DNA from: Dactylorhiza incarnata
Lineage: Eukaryota; Streptophyta; Magnoliopsida; Asparagales; Orchidaceae
Length of the DNA stretch: 64,000 bases
Direction of reading: 5' to 3'
NCBI GenBank assembly: GCA_033032865.1
Contig: JAWHQI010000004.1
Coordinates: 28,130,001-28,194,000, forward strand
Position 1 is the first letter of the stretch. Each line of letters opens with the position of its first letter. Positions 10,435-21,049 of this stretch are shown here, piece by piece. Both the position numbers and the translations under genes were made by a program. Below the pieces are notes generated by a model. The model saw only the letters and a list, made by a program, of their open reading frames with translations. It had not been told where the DNA came from and ran no database searches.

Positions 10435-10473
10435 ATCCTTTTATTTACCTCACGCGATGTTAAGCCTAGTGAG

Positions 10474-10748
10474 TGTTAGACCAACCAGTTATTAGGTTGG
10501 GGGTTTGTGTGGTTTTGGGTAGGCAAGAATTAATTAACTATCTTTCTTCTCTTAATTTCTCTCTTCCTCTCTCTATTTCCCGTAACCTAGCCGTGGTCCC
10601 CCGCCTCTCACGCCCATCGATAGCCGCAGTCGCTCTCTCTCCCTCCTCCGCAATAGGTTGCATGAGATCCTCAAAAGGGAAGGTCATTCTCCTCCAAGAC
10701 ACCCCCTAATCCGGCCACTCACGAGGTCGCAATCGGGTGCCCCTAACA
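10474..10748 (+). repeat. M 3' LTR
   Basis: Begins TGTTAGACCAACCAG and ends GTGCCCCTAACA. It is alignable end to end with 2983-3247 but carries many substitutions and small indels, so M is old. The 20 bases between the AGCCTAGTGAG block and the LTR in the upstream copy are missing here. Confidence 0.75.
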
Positions 10749-10860
10749 GATTCTTGTGGAACTACCTTTTTAAAGGGTTTCAAATGTTTTGTTACTTATG
10801 CTTATTCTCTGTCAGGAGCTCCCATTTGAGATCTTGTTTGGGCCATAAGATTTGGAGGAT
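10749..10860. other. Unassigned spacer between M and A0
   Basis: A pyrimidine tract ending TCTCTGTCAG (about 10809-10818) resembles a splice acceptor, but the following frame stops after about ten codons. I see no gene. Confidence 0.3.
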
Positions 10861-12079
10861 AAAAATAAAGTCCAACAAAAATAGGAAAAATCATCAACGA
10901 GTACAAAGATATATTTTCTTCCACCCATGCTAGATGTACTAACTGACCTTAGAGATTCATGTGAATTAGTTGTAAAGGTCTAGTGGTGGTTCATGTGAAT
11001 TAGTTGTAAAGGTCTAGTGGTGGTTACTTCAATTTTATTTTTAAACGAAGATTGCATGAATTTTCCTTTTTGACATGATTCACATACTGAAGTTAAATAA
11101 TCGTTTAAGTTCAAAAGATCGTGAATTAACTTCTTTTCTGATAATTTTATAATTAACTTGGTATCGGAATGACCATGTTCGCCTATGTCAAATTCTAGTT
11201 TTTCATTTTTAACCATTAAAAATTTCAATGGTGATTTTAAAAGATCATTAAATTAGTCGTTTATAATTTATGAGTTCTTCGTGCAGTGAATAATATTTCA
11301 TTAGAATTAGAGTTAATAATTTTGCATGTGTTAGTTGATGATTCAAATAAAACATTTAAGCATTTATCATATAATTGACTTATAAAAATTATTAGAAATA
11401 GAAAGGGAATCGTTACCCACTGTTCCAATAACCATGATCTTTCCTTTGTTATTGTCCCCAAATGTAACAAATCCACCTTTCTTTTCTTTAAGGCTAAGGA
11501 GTTTGTCTTTATTGCCTGTCATGTGTTTGTAACATCCTGAGTCCAAGTACCATATGTTATCCTTGTACTTAGCCTATTAACACACCTAGAAAGAAGTGAG
11601 GATTAAAGATTTGGGTACCCAAGAAGTTTCGTCCATAATATAAGTGCAGGGCTTTGGTACCCAGACTTGCTTAAGGCATTTATTTTCTTCTTCAAGCAGG
11701 AGCCCGATGCGTGTCCAAACCTAAAGCAATTTGAACACATAAGATAGGCGGTGGAGACCGACCTTTGAGTTTTGGATGGACTCTTGCTGGAGGATGAATA
11801 GTTAAGAGTAGTAGATTTCCCCTTTTTTCTGTTTGCTGGGTGCAATACGAGAAACATCGCTACTGCCAACGGTAGTTGGTATCGCTGACGGTAGTAGGTA
11901 CCGCTGGCGGTAGTGTCACAAAAGTGTATCCGAGTTCATACTTCGAACCTCCATGACGCTGGCTGGCCAAAATCATATCGAGAGATTTTTGGCCAACTCA
12001 GAATTTATGAATAATGGGTTCAAATCATGGATTCATGCTTTTAGTGCGGTATTTTCTGTGACTAACATTGTGTACCTGT
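10861..12079 (-). pseudogene. A0 copia: CCHC, protease, GAG-pre-integrase and integrase start
   Basis: Read leftward this is the middle of an old copia element. A CCHC-type knuckle (CSNCFRFGHASGSC) is near 11730, the protease/core motif YLDSGCYKHMTG near 11530-11560, then a GDNNKG block. The zinc-binding pre-integrase segment (CESCQKGKF) lies at 10980-11228, and the first integrase residues end near 10861. There are stops and frameshifts throughout, plus a 31-bp tandem duplication (10955-11016 region, TTCATGTGAATTAGTTGT repeated). The sequence is homologous to 39950-41780 in element A. It is cut at 12079 by element A, and its upstream half lies at 44653-46310. Confidence 0.7.
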
Positions 12080-12096
12080 TGTTGGATTGAAAGGCG
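12080..12096 (-). repeat. A 3' LTR, outer end (split by B)
   Basis: These 17 bases, TGTTGGATTGAAAGGCG, are the terminal end of the A LTR. They match 43285 onward (TGTTGGATCGAAAGACG). The rest of the LTR lies at 19616-21049 beyond element B. Confidence 0.8.
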
Positions 12097-13258
12097 TGTT
12101 GAATTTTTGAAGTGGTGTGGAGGAGACCGCGGTGATCGCGCGGCTTGTATAGGTTATCTGCCGGTCTGGCTCTGCCGGGTTGTTCTGGCGGTCTGCTGGT
12201 TGTTCCGGTCTGTTCTTGCTAGCTGCGATTTGTTCCCGAGTAGGTCTGCTAGTTTGCCTGGCTTCCTTGTTGGAAGACCGGGCGGGTTGTTCCTATATGA
12301 CTGTCTACCCGGGCGGTCTATATTGGTGATCTGGCGACTTGGTTGAAGTCGGCCAGATGGTTCTAGCTTGCTCCTGGTGATCTAAGGAAGGAGTGTTGTT
12401 GAGACCGCACGACTTGTGCGCGGTCTCATGTTCGCGCGGCCTGTGCGCGATCTTGTCTGCTGATCTGCGTCTTAGTCGGGTGATTGACCAAGAGGTCTGT
12501 TCGCGCGGTCTGTCTTTTAAGACCGTTCGCGATCTGATGGGTGGTGACTGTATCCCGGTTTGTGCGGTGACGACATCCGTCCACCCGCCTATAAATAGGG
12601 GTGCATGGCCCGTCATTCCTAACTAGAACTGTAAGAACCAGAGCCCGGATTGTTTTTTGCGGTCTCAAGTTTGAGTTCGCGCGACTTGGATGCGAGTTAA
12701 CCTTTGTTGTGTTCGCAGGTTTGCGGTCAGCAGGGTGCGGTCTCCTTCCTTGGTAATTTTCGGTAGCTTGAATAAACAGTTCATCTGCGGTCTGTCAGCG
12801 AACTGGGTTATTGTGTTCTTATGCTGTTCGCAACGAGCTCAGTGATCAGGCGACCTTCAGCGGTTAGGCGGTCTGAGTTGCGGTCTGGCGACAACTTCAG
12901 TTCTTTGTTCCAATAAGCTCCAGTTCGTGCGGTCTGAGGTGCGGTCTTGCAGTGCTGGCAGTCTGTCCGGTTTCTGTTCGTGCGATCTCAGGGCAAGCCG
13001 GGCGAGTTCTGGAGTGGTGCGGCTTGTGCGGTCTGAGCTTGTCTAGCCGCCAGCTTTGTTTTTTTTGGTGTGTTTTGTTCTTCTCGTCTCCGTGATTCTG
13101 ATGAATCATGTCTCGCCATGTATACCTCGCATTGTAAAGCAGTTCTGTTTCAATAAAGATTTCTTGTGTTGCTGTTTTGGCATTGTGGTTGTTTGGCTAT
13201 AACTCTTGTTGATACAACTCCTGCTTACTCCTAAACGGTCCAATCAAAAATTTTAACA
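12097..13258 (+). repeat. B 5' LTR
   Basis: Starts TGTTGAATTTTTGAAG and ends CAAAAATTTTAACA. It contains a TATA box (12590) and AATAAA at 13152-13157. The word GCGGTCT recurs about a dozen times between 12180 and 13030, together with AGACCG in the opposite sense. Confidence 0.9.
12590..12597 (+). promoter_or_regulatory. B LTR TATA box
   Basis: TATAAATA in a GC-rich context (CCCGCC before, GGGG after). The same box is at 18947-18954 in the 3' LTR. It is the likely core promoter for the element's genomic RNA. Confidence 0.7.
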
Positions 13259-13270
13259 TGGTATCAGAGC
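13259..13270 (+). other. B primer binding site
   Basis: TGGTATCAGAGC directly follows the LTR. It is complementary to the 3' end of plant initiator tRNA-Met. Confidence 0.85.
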
Positions 13271-13347
13271 CAGGTTTCTGGAGTGGATAAGCAGTGATCA
13301 ACTAGAGTTGCCATCGTCTTTGTGAAGAAGAGACCACATAGATTGCC

Positions 13348-14256
13348 ATGGAAGGTGGATACGCAAGAGGTCTTGGTATTGAACTCCTCACATCGACTAA
13401 CTTTAAAAAGTGGAAGTCGTGTATGGAGAGTTACTTGCTTGGCGAGGATCTTTGGGATTTAGTTGGCGGAGAAGACACACAAGAGGTGTTTCCAGCAGGA
13501 GATAATATGGCAGAGGTGAGACTTTGGAGGAGGACGAATGCTAAGGCAGAGTTCACTCTCAAGAGGGCTATCTCACCGGAGCTGTTTGATCACATCATTG
13601 GATGTAAATCTGCTGCTGAGATTTAGACATCCTTGGATGGGTTGTTCAATAAGAAGAATGTAGCGAGGCTACAGTATCTTGAAAATGAGTTGGCGAAAGC
13701 CTCTCAAGGTGATCTTTCTGTTTCTACCTTCTTCCTCAAGATGAAGAACCTCACGGCAGAGATTTCTGCATTGGACCCTGATGAGCCTATCTCTGAAGCA
13801 CAACTGAAGAGGCATATCATCCGCGGGTTGCGGAAGGAGTATCTTGCTTTTGTGACTTCAGTTCAGGGTTGGGCAAATCAACCGTCGTTGTTGGAGCTGG
13901 AGAACCTTCTTGCTTCGCAAGAAAGTTTAGCAAGACAGATGGCGGGGGTTTCAATCTCCGGGGGAGAAAGTGATGTGATGTTCTCTGGGAAGAAGAAGAA
14001 GAAATGGGAGAAGAAGAAGCCGGGTCATGATGGACCCTCCACTTCAGGTCAGCAAGATAAGGGTTATGCTCCTAAGTCTGATGGGAAGAAGAAAGGAGAG
14101 GGACCGAGGTGCTTTTGATGCAACAAGACCGGGCACTTCAAGAAAGATTGCCGGGTGAATCTTCAGCCGGGACATGCAGTGGAGAAAGAGATGCCAAAGT
14201 CTGGTGAAGTTGGATGGGGAGGAGCCTTTGCGTCTAATATAACGGCTGCCCGTTAA
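13348..14256 (+). pseudogene. B gag
   Basis: Starts at ATG 13348 (MEGGYARGLGIELL) with the copia gag N-terminal segment (NFKKWKSCMESYL), then the UBN2-type capsid region (NKKNVARLQYLENEL). A basic lysine-rich stretch and a CCHC knuckle (CF-stop-CNKTGHFKKDC, 14110-14151) follow. There are two in-frame stops, a TAG at 13624-13626 and a TGA inside the knuckle where Trp (TGG) is expected. The frame ends at TAA 14254-14256. Gag forms the particle, and copia normally makes gag-pol as one protein. A one-base shift near 14250 now separates gag from pol. Confidence 0.85.
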
Positions 14257-16173
14257 GGCCTTGACTTCCATCAACTATGATGAGGACTGGATTGTTGATT
14301 CAGGGTGTGGGCATCATCTCACTGGGGATGGATCAAAGTTCTCTTCTTTGACGCCTTACTCAGGTAACAATGTTATCATTACGGCTGATAATTCTATTCA
14401 TCCAGTAGAGCACGAAGGAGTCGTCTCTCTGAGCAGTGATAAGGGTCCACTCACGTTGAGGAGTGTTTATCACGTGCCTGGTATGAAGAAAAATCTCTTC
14501 TCTGTCACCAATGCGGTCGATGCCGGTTATCACGTTCTGTTTGGCCCAACAGAAGTGAAGTTTCTCAAAACTCAACCGGAGATAAAGGGAGATGTTATTC
14601 ATGTCGGCAAACGGGTGAAGGACTTGTTCGTTTTATCGACAAGTACCTATGTTGATAAGATGAGGACCAATGATGGCGCGGCCATCTGGCATGAAAGGTT
14701 GGGGCATGTAGGCATGGACAAATTGAAGGCTATGGCGGTAAGGGGCCTTGTCAATGGCTTGCCTAGCTTGTCCTCCTATGGAGACGGTCATGTCTGCGAA
14801 GGATGTCAGTTTGGTAAGTCTCATCGACTTCCATTTGACAAATCGCAAACAAGGTGCAAAGTGCTGTTGGAGTGCATCCACGGTGATTTGATGGGACCGA
14901 CCGCCACCCCAAGCCTTGGAGGCAATAGATATATGTTGGTGTTGATTGACGATTACACCAGATATGTCTGGGTGTATTTCTTGAAAGAGAAGTCAGAAGC
15001 CTTTGCAAAGTTTGTGGAGTTCAAGGAGCTGGTGGAAGGTCGTCTAGGCCTGCGGGTGAAGAAATTGAGAACTGACAATGGTGGGGAGTTCACCTCTGGT
15101 GAGTTCTCGTGTTTTTGCAGGAAACACGGCGTTCGGAGAGAGCTCACTTGTGCCCATACTCCACAGCAGAATGGCGTTGCCGAGAGGAAGATCCGTCATC
15201 TGACGGAAACTTGCAAATGCTGGCTTCATGCCAAGAGTATCCCAAAGTCCTTCTGGGCGGAGGGAATGTTTTGTGCAGCTTATGTCATCAACAGATTGCC
15301 TCTGAGTCCTATCAACATGAAGACCCCTCACGAATTGATGTTCAAGGAGAAGCCGAGTGTTGCACACCTTCGGGTGTTCGGGTCAACCTGCTATGTGCAT
15401 ATTCCTGATGCTCTTCGGACAAAGCTAGATGCGAAAGCAAGGAAGCTAGTCTTTGTTGGATATGATGAGCGGAAGAAGGGATGGAGATGCATGGATCCTG
15501 AGACACGGAGGTCAATTGTTTCTCGGGATGTGGTGTTCGATGAAGTGACTTCTTACAAGGAGAGTTCGGGAGTTGAGCTACCAGAGAGCAGGGTTGATGA
15601 AGGAGGAAAAGCTGCGGGAAGTCTTCAAGTGGAGTTGCCTGTTTCACCAGGAGCTCCAGTTGTGTCAAGCTCTGAGATGGAGGCTTCAGGTTCTGGAAGC
15701 AGGGGGAGCGATGCTCTAAGTTCATCTGGAAGAGGAGCTTGCACAGAAGAAGCAGCTGAGGAGGTGGTTAGTCAGGAGCAACCTCTTAGGAGGTCGAAGA
15801 GGACTATTCAACCACCAGATCGATACACAGGAGGAAACATGGTGAATTTTGTTTCATGTTTCTTTGCTGGTCCCTTGGATGAAAGGGAGCCGTCGAGCTT
15901 TGAGAAGGCCAGAGGCGTGAAGGAGTGGGACATTGCTATGCAAGAAGAGTTGGCATCTCTCGAGAAGAATGAGACCTGGTCTCTTGTGCCCAAGCCCAAG
16001 GGCACCACTCCTGTGACATGCAAATGGGTCTTCAAGCTGAAGAAGAAAGCTGACGGCAGTATCGAGCGGTACAAGGCTCGCCTTGTAGCTCGCGGGTTCT
16101 CACAGCAGTACGGAGAAGATTATGATGGGACGTTTAGTCCAGTGGCAAAGATGACTTCGGTTCGATTTGTTAT

Positions 16174-17166
16174 TGTTGGGTTTTTCTAGAACCATACATC
16201 AAATGTAGGCGCAGCGGAAATGAAGAGAAACAACCCAAAAGATTCGGATCTACCATGAATATTGAATCAAGAAGTTAATCAAAATGCTAGGTTTGAAATT
16301 ACCTTGGCGGGATTGGATCAAATCCAACCTAGATGCTCCAAGAAGAAGATTGCCTTCGTCGGCTTTGCAAGAGTTCTCACGTAGAATAATGTCTACGTCT
16401 CTACAGCAGTCCACACGAGCCGGGAGAAGAAGACTACACCTTGCGCTTCCACGGATTGCTAGATCCACTTCAGGAAGAACAACACCGGCGACAATCGTCG
16501 GAGAGGAAGTCGGCGGAGGCGATTCAGAACGGCGGAACACTTCCGTCTAGGGTTCGAGCGAGAGCGGAACTCCTTCCGTCGGCTTCTATTTCGTAAGTTC
16601 TGAGAACCCTAAAAGAAGTCCTATTTATACCCAAAGGATAAACAGCTTCTAGAAGAATTGCTATCCGCAGACCACACAGCAAAATAGGGGCTTCTGTTAC
16701 AATTCGTCGGGATTCCACGGAACAGCATTCGTCGAGTTTTCACGGGACAATCCGACGAATTCCGACGAATCATATCAGACGGCAACATTTGCCGAGTTAA
16801 TGCTTTCTGTGACAATTCGTCGAGATTCCACGGAACAATCCAACGAATCCCGACGAATCCGACGAATCATATCAGACGGCAACATTTGCCGAGTTAAGGA
16901 TCTCTGTAACAATTCGTCGAGATTCCACGGAACAATCCGACGAATCCCGACGAATCCGACGAATTCTATCCGTGTAAACCCGACGAATTCAGACAGCAAC
17001 ATTGGCTGGACTTCCCCCATTCTATATGGTGATTGGTAACCTTTACCAACATAGTCAATCTTCCAACTTCTCCACATGCTCTTATGTGCGACCCTGCAGG
17101 CTCATATCGCGTTGGCAGTGACATTACATGTTTGACCACTTCTAGATCACAATGGTAACTCCAACA
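16174..17166 (-). mobile_element. Solo LTR E inside B reverse transcriptase
   Basis: The 993-bp insert starts TGTTGGGTTTTTC, ends GGTAACTCCAACA, and is flanked by GTTAT on both sides (16169-16173 and 17167-17171). Without it and one duplication copy, the RT codons on the two sides are in the same phase. There is no internal region, so it is a solo LTR left by LTR-LTR recombination. On the minus strand a TATAAATAG box lies at 16629-16621, with a cluster of ATTCGTCG / CGACGAAT words upstream of it (16690-16990), which suggests minus orientation. Confidence 0.9.
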
Positions 17167-18423
17167 GTTATTGCCTTGACAGCTTCGAGTGGTTGGGAGA
17201 TTTGGCAACTCGACGTGAAGAATGCCTTCTTATATGGCGAGATTGACAAGGATATCTTCATGATCCAACCGCAAGGCTTGGCTTCATCTCGAAGGAGTAT
17301 CCGGACTACGTTTGTAAGCTGAAGAAGGCCCTGTATGGGTTGAAGCAAGCGCCTCGGGCGTGGTACGGGAAGATTGCAGAGTATCTCTTATTCTGCGGAT
17401 TCGTTGCTTCAGACTCTGATTCTAACTTGTTCATCAAGAAGGAGGGGGTGCTTCGGGTGATTGTGCTGCTGTACGTGGATGACATGATTGTCACCGGGAA
17501 TTCGAAGGAAGCTGTTGCAAGACTCAGGGCTGAGCTTGCTATCAGATTCGAGATGAAGGATCTGGGGGAGCTCCACCATTTCCTTGGACTCGAGGTCCAG
17601 AGGCGGGAGAGCGGAGTGCTCATTTCTCAGGCTGGCTATGCGGAGCGGATTGTTCAGCGATTCGGCATGGAGGAAGGGAAGAGCAGCTCTATACCTCTGG
17701 AGCAACATCATAAACTTCGGAAGGATGAGGGGAGAGTCTTATCTGAACCGTTGGTTTTCCGAGCTCTGGTTGGGAGCTTGATCTACTTGACGATCACAAG
17801 GCCAGATATTGCTTATGCAGTAGGCAAGGTGAGTCGGTACATGGCGGAACCACGGAAGCCTCATCTTCTGGCGGCAAAAGGCATCTTGAAGTATGTGAAG
17901 TCGACCTCTGATTTGGGTCTCCTATATAGGAGAGGGTCAAGCTTGGAGTTGCATGGTTTCATGGATGCTGATTATGGGGGAGACGTGGATGATCGGAGAT
18001 CAACGTCTGGTTATGTATTTATGACGGGCCCCACAGCTATTTCTTGGTGCATCAAGAAGCAAGACTCAGTGTCTGTATCTACCACGGAAGCGGAGTACAA
18101 GGCTTCGGCCTTGGCTGCTCAGGAAGCCGTTTGGCTCAGGAGGTTGGTAGAGGACGTTCATCAGGAGGTTCGAGGTCCCACTATGCTACGCGGGGACAAT
18201 GAGAGTGCTCTCAAGCTGGTCAACAATCCAGTCTGTCACGCGAGGACCAAACATATAAAGATTGAGCACCATTTCATTCGTGAAAAGGTGTTGGGAGGAT
18301 CTCTTATGGTCGAGCATGTTCGGAGTGCGGACAATGTCGCAGACATCTTCACAAAGCCGCTGGCGAAGGGGCCATTTACACGGTTGCGGAATTTACTCGG
18401 GCTAGTCTCCACTTCCCACTTCA

Positions 18424-18431
18424 AGGGGGAG
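18424..18431 (+). other. B polypurine tract
   Basis: AGGGGGAG immediately before the 3' LTR at 18432. It is the plus-strand DNA primer site. Confidence 0.8.
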
Positions 18432-19615
18432 TGTTGAATTTTTGAAGTGGTGTGGAGGAGACCGGGCGGTCTGGTTTGGGAGACCGCGGTGATCGCGCGG
18501 CTTGTATAGGTTATCTGTCGGTCTGGCTCTGCCGGGTTGTTCTGGCGGTCTGCTGGTTGTTCCGGTCTGTTCTTGCTAGCTGCGGTTTGTTCCCGAGTAG
18601 GTCTGCTAGTTTGCCTGGCTTCCTTGTTGGAAGACCGGGCGGGTTGTTCCTATATGACTGTCTACCCGGGCGGTCTATATTGGTGATCTGGCGACTTGGT
18701 TGAAGTCGGCCAGATGGTTCTAGCTTGCTCCTGGTGATCTAAGGAAGGAGTGTTGTTGAGACCGCACGACTTGTGCGCGGTCTCGTGTTCGCGCGGCCTG
18801 TGCGCGATCTTGTCTGCTGATCTGCGTCTTAGTCGGGTGATCGACCAAGAGGTCTGTTCGCGCGGTCTATCTTTTAAGACCGTTCGCGATCTGATGGGGG
18901 GTGACTGTATCCCGGTTTGTGCGGTGACGACATCCGTCCACCCGCCTATAAATAGGGGTGCATGGCCCGTCATTCCTAACTAGAACTGTAAGAACCAGAG
19001 CCCGGATTATTTTTTGCGGTCTCAAGTTTGAGTTCGCGCGACTTGGATGCGAGTTAACCTTTGTTGTGTTCGCAGGTTTGCGGTCAGCAGGGTGCGGTCT
19101 CCTTCCTTGGTGATTTCCGGTAGCTTGAATAAACAGTTCATCTGCGGTCTGTCAGCGAACTGGGTTATTGTGTTCTTATGCTGTTCGCAGCGAGCTCAGT
19201 GATCAGGCGACCTTCAGCGGTTAGGCGGTCTGAGTTGCAGTCTGGCGACAGCTTCAGTTCTTTGTTCCAATAAGCTCCAGTTCGTGCGGTCTGAGGTGCG
19301 GTCTTGCAGTGCTGGCAGTCTGTCCGGTTTCTGTTCGTGTGATCTCAGGGCAAGCCGGGCGAGTTCTGGAGTGGTGCGGCTTGTGCGGTCTGAGCTTGTC
19401 TAGCCGCCAACTTTGTTTTTTTTGGTGTGTTTTGTTCTTCTCGTCTCCGTGATTCTGATGAATCATGTCTCGCCATGTATACCTCGCATTGTAAAGCAGT
19501 TCTGTTTAAATAAAGATTTCTTGTGTTGCTGTTTTGGCATTGTGGTTGTTTGGCTATAACTCTTGTTGATACAATTCCTGCTTACTCCTAAACGGTCCAA
19601 TCAAAATTTTTAACA
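18432..19615 (+). repeat. B 3' LTR
   Basis: 1184 bp and nearly identical to 12097-13258. It has an extra 22-bp segment near 18466-18487 which carries AGACCG-GG-CGGTCT, one more copy of the family's palindromic word. TATA box at 18947-18954, AATAAA at 19509-19514. Confidence 0.9.
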
Positions 19616-21049
19616 AGGCGCCCTTAGAGGGGGGGGGGGGGGGGGGTGAATAAGAGTTTTATGAATTTTTAGAATTAAATATAAAATATTGTTGTTAATA
19701 AAAAGTTTCGAAATATTTTATAGAAAATCTTTAATTTAATAATTATGAAAATATTATACTGAAGATTTCTTTTAAAGAGAAACTGCGGAGTTCAATTTAA
19801 ATTCACTATCGCTGATGCTAGGAGTTATCGCACGACGTTAGCTCTCAGAAAAAGAACATTCTCGAAAATTATGCAAAACAGATTTTTCTTTGATTCAATT
19901 CCAGGAAATAAAATCTTAATAGAGAGGCAAAGACGAAATGAAGATTTTATATCAAAAAGATAATTACAAAATTTGATTCCAATGACGCTTAAAATCGAGG
20001 CTTAAAGAAAAATCCTTTTGATATCTATACCGATCATTCTCCTAAGGACCAGTTGGCTATAACCTATCTTACCCCAGATAAGACATCTAGCCTCCCCATA
20101 GATCAAAGCCTAGTTCTAGTCGCCAACACCCGCGACGAATTCCCCCTATGCCTTGCAAGGCCTAGTCGCCAATAACCGTGACGAATTTTAAATGGATAAA
20201 AGAGAAATACAATAATAATTCAGAAATAAAAACTCCTTATAATGAAGAACTCTGAAGGAGATGACGAAGAACCGCCAAAAAATTGTTGAAGTTTATGCAT
20301 CCATTCTTCACGTAGAATGATCGTTTGGAATTCTCTTTCAAGCTCTTGATCTTCAAAGATGGAGTTGGACGTGCTCTGGAACTCAGGGATGAGGGCTCCC
20401 ACAAAAGATTGAAGTTTTTCCAGCACACCCACTGAATGAGAGGTTATTTTTCTTTAAATAGAAAATGAGAGCTACCATCAGTAGTAACGATACCGCCAGC
20501 GCTAGCATATTGTGTCGAAACGTGGCTGAATTTGCGCAACCGTGGTAGTCGTGGCAGAACGTGGCCCTACCGTGTCGCGGTAAGTATTAACGCGTCGCGT
20601 TAGTTCGATGTGCGCTTGACATTTCGTCGACATTCCCTTCACGACGACATTCTTTCTCGCCGACATTCCTTCTCGACGATAAGCTACCGCTCGCGGTAAC
20701 GTTACCGTCAGGCGCTAGCTTTCCCTTCACGTCGACATTCCTTCTCGTCGACATTCCTTCTCGACGATAAGTTATTCCCTTCACGACGATAAGCTATTTC
20801 CTTCACGACGATAAGCTATTTCCTTCACGACGATAAACTATTCCCTTTACGACGATAAGCTACCGCTCGCGTTAAAGTTACCGCCGGGCGTTAGCTCTCT
20901 TTTCAGAGCTTCGGCTCCATTCAACATTCTACACATAGGAGTATTGTCCTAGTAGTTTCTGCACACTATAAATACACGACAAGCATGATCAAATACACAA
21001 TGAGATTTTTTATTCTCAAACCAAGATATGAGGAATGCATGTTCCAACA
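19616..21049 (-). repeat. A 3' LTR, main part
   Basis: Begins with the AGGCG duplication made by B, then an 18-G run (19629-19646) and GTGAATAAG. It ends CATGTTCCAACA and is homologous to 43302-44647. On the minus strand it holds a TATTTAAAG box near 20457-20449. Upstream of that are clusters of TACCGC / GCGGTA words and a tandem block with TTCACGACGATAAGCTA repeated four to five times (20690-20870). Confidence 0.8.

Larger units (their letters stand above)
2983..10748 (+). mobile_element. Non-autonomous Ty3-gypsy element M (gag only)
   Basis: Two related short LTRs (2983-3247 and 10474-10748) bound an internal region that starts with a tRNA-Met-type primer site and holds a plus-strand gag. 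The gag runs through 3570-4068, 5735-6220 and 9912 onward. It then passes straight into the 3' tail with no protease, reverse transcriptase, RNase H or integrase in between. Its length comes mostly from later insertions: an antisense gypsy fragment (4069-5734), a hAT element (6221-9903) and a LINE tail (about 10056-10434). Removing these leaves about 2 kb, so M was a short gag-only element. Target duplication cannot be read because the 5' LTR abuts another M copy. Confidence 0.7.
14258..18437 (+). pseudogene. B pol (protease-integrase-RT-RNase H), split
   Basis: Order follows Ty1-copia. Protease DWIVDSGCGHHLTGD is near 14285, pre-integrase HERLGHVG with CEGCQFGK follows, and the integrase core has GDLMGP, RTDNGGEF and PQQNGVAERK. 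Reverse transcriptase begins at about 15850 with CKWVFKLK and ARLVARGF, is interrupted at 16174-17166 by a solo LTR, then resumes with [20 protein letters not shown] and LYVDDMIVTG. RNase H has DADYGGD and STTEAEYKA, with the FTKPLAKGP tail. A 5-bp duplication (GGCTT, about 17275-17285) shifts the frame after the insertion. The stop codon is TGA at 18435-18437, three bases inside the 3' LTR. Confidence 0.9.
12097..19615 (+). mobile_element. Ty1-copia element B, complete ends
   Basis: A 7.5-kb element in plus orientation with long LTRs (12097-13258 and 18432-19615), a primer site, gag, pol and a polypurine tract. It is flanked by a perfect AGGCG duplication (12092-12096 and 19616-19620). It inserted in the A LTR. 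By eye the LTRs differ by 17 substitutions plus one 22-bp segment present only in the 3' LTR (about 18466-18487), so this is the youngest large insertion here. Pol is interrupted by a solo LTR, and gag and pol carry stops and frameshifts, so it is not autonomous now. Confidence 0.9.

Noticed and set aside
12068..12668. Overlapping ORFs on both strands in the B LTRs (also 18452-18983)
   Set aside because: GC-rich LTR sequence with few stops. The frames repeat identically in both LTRs and carry no motif.
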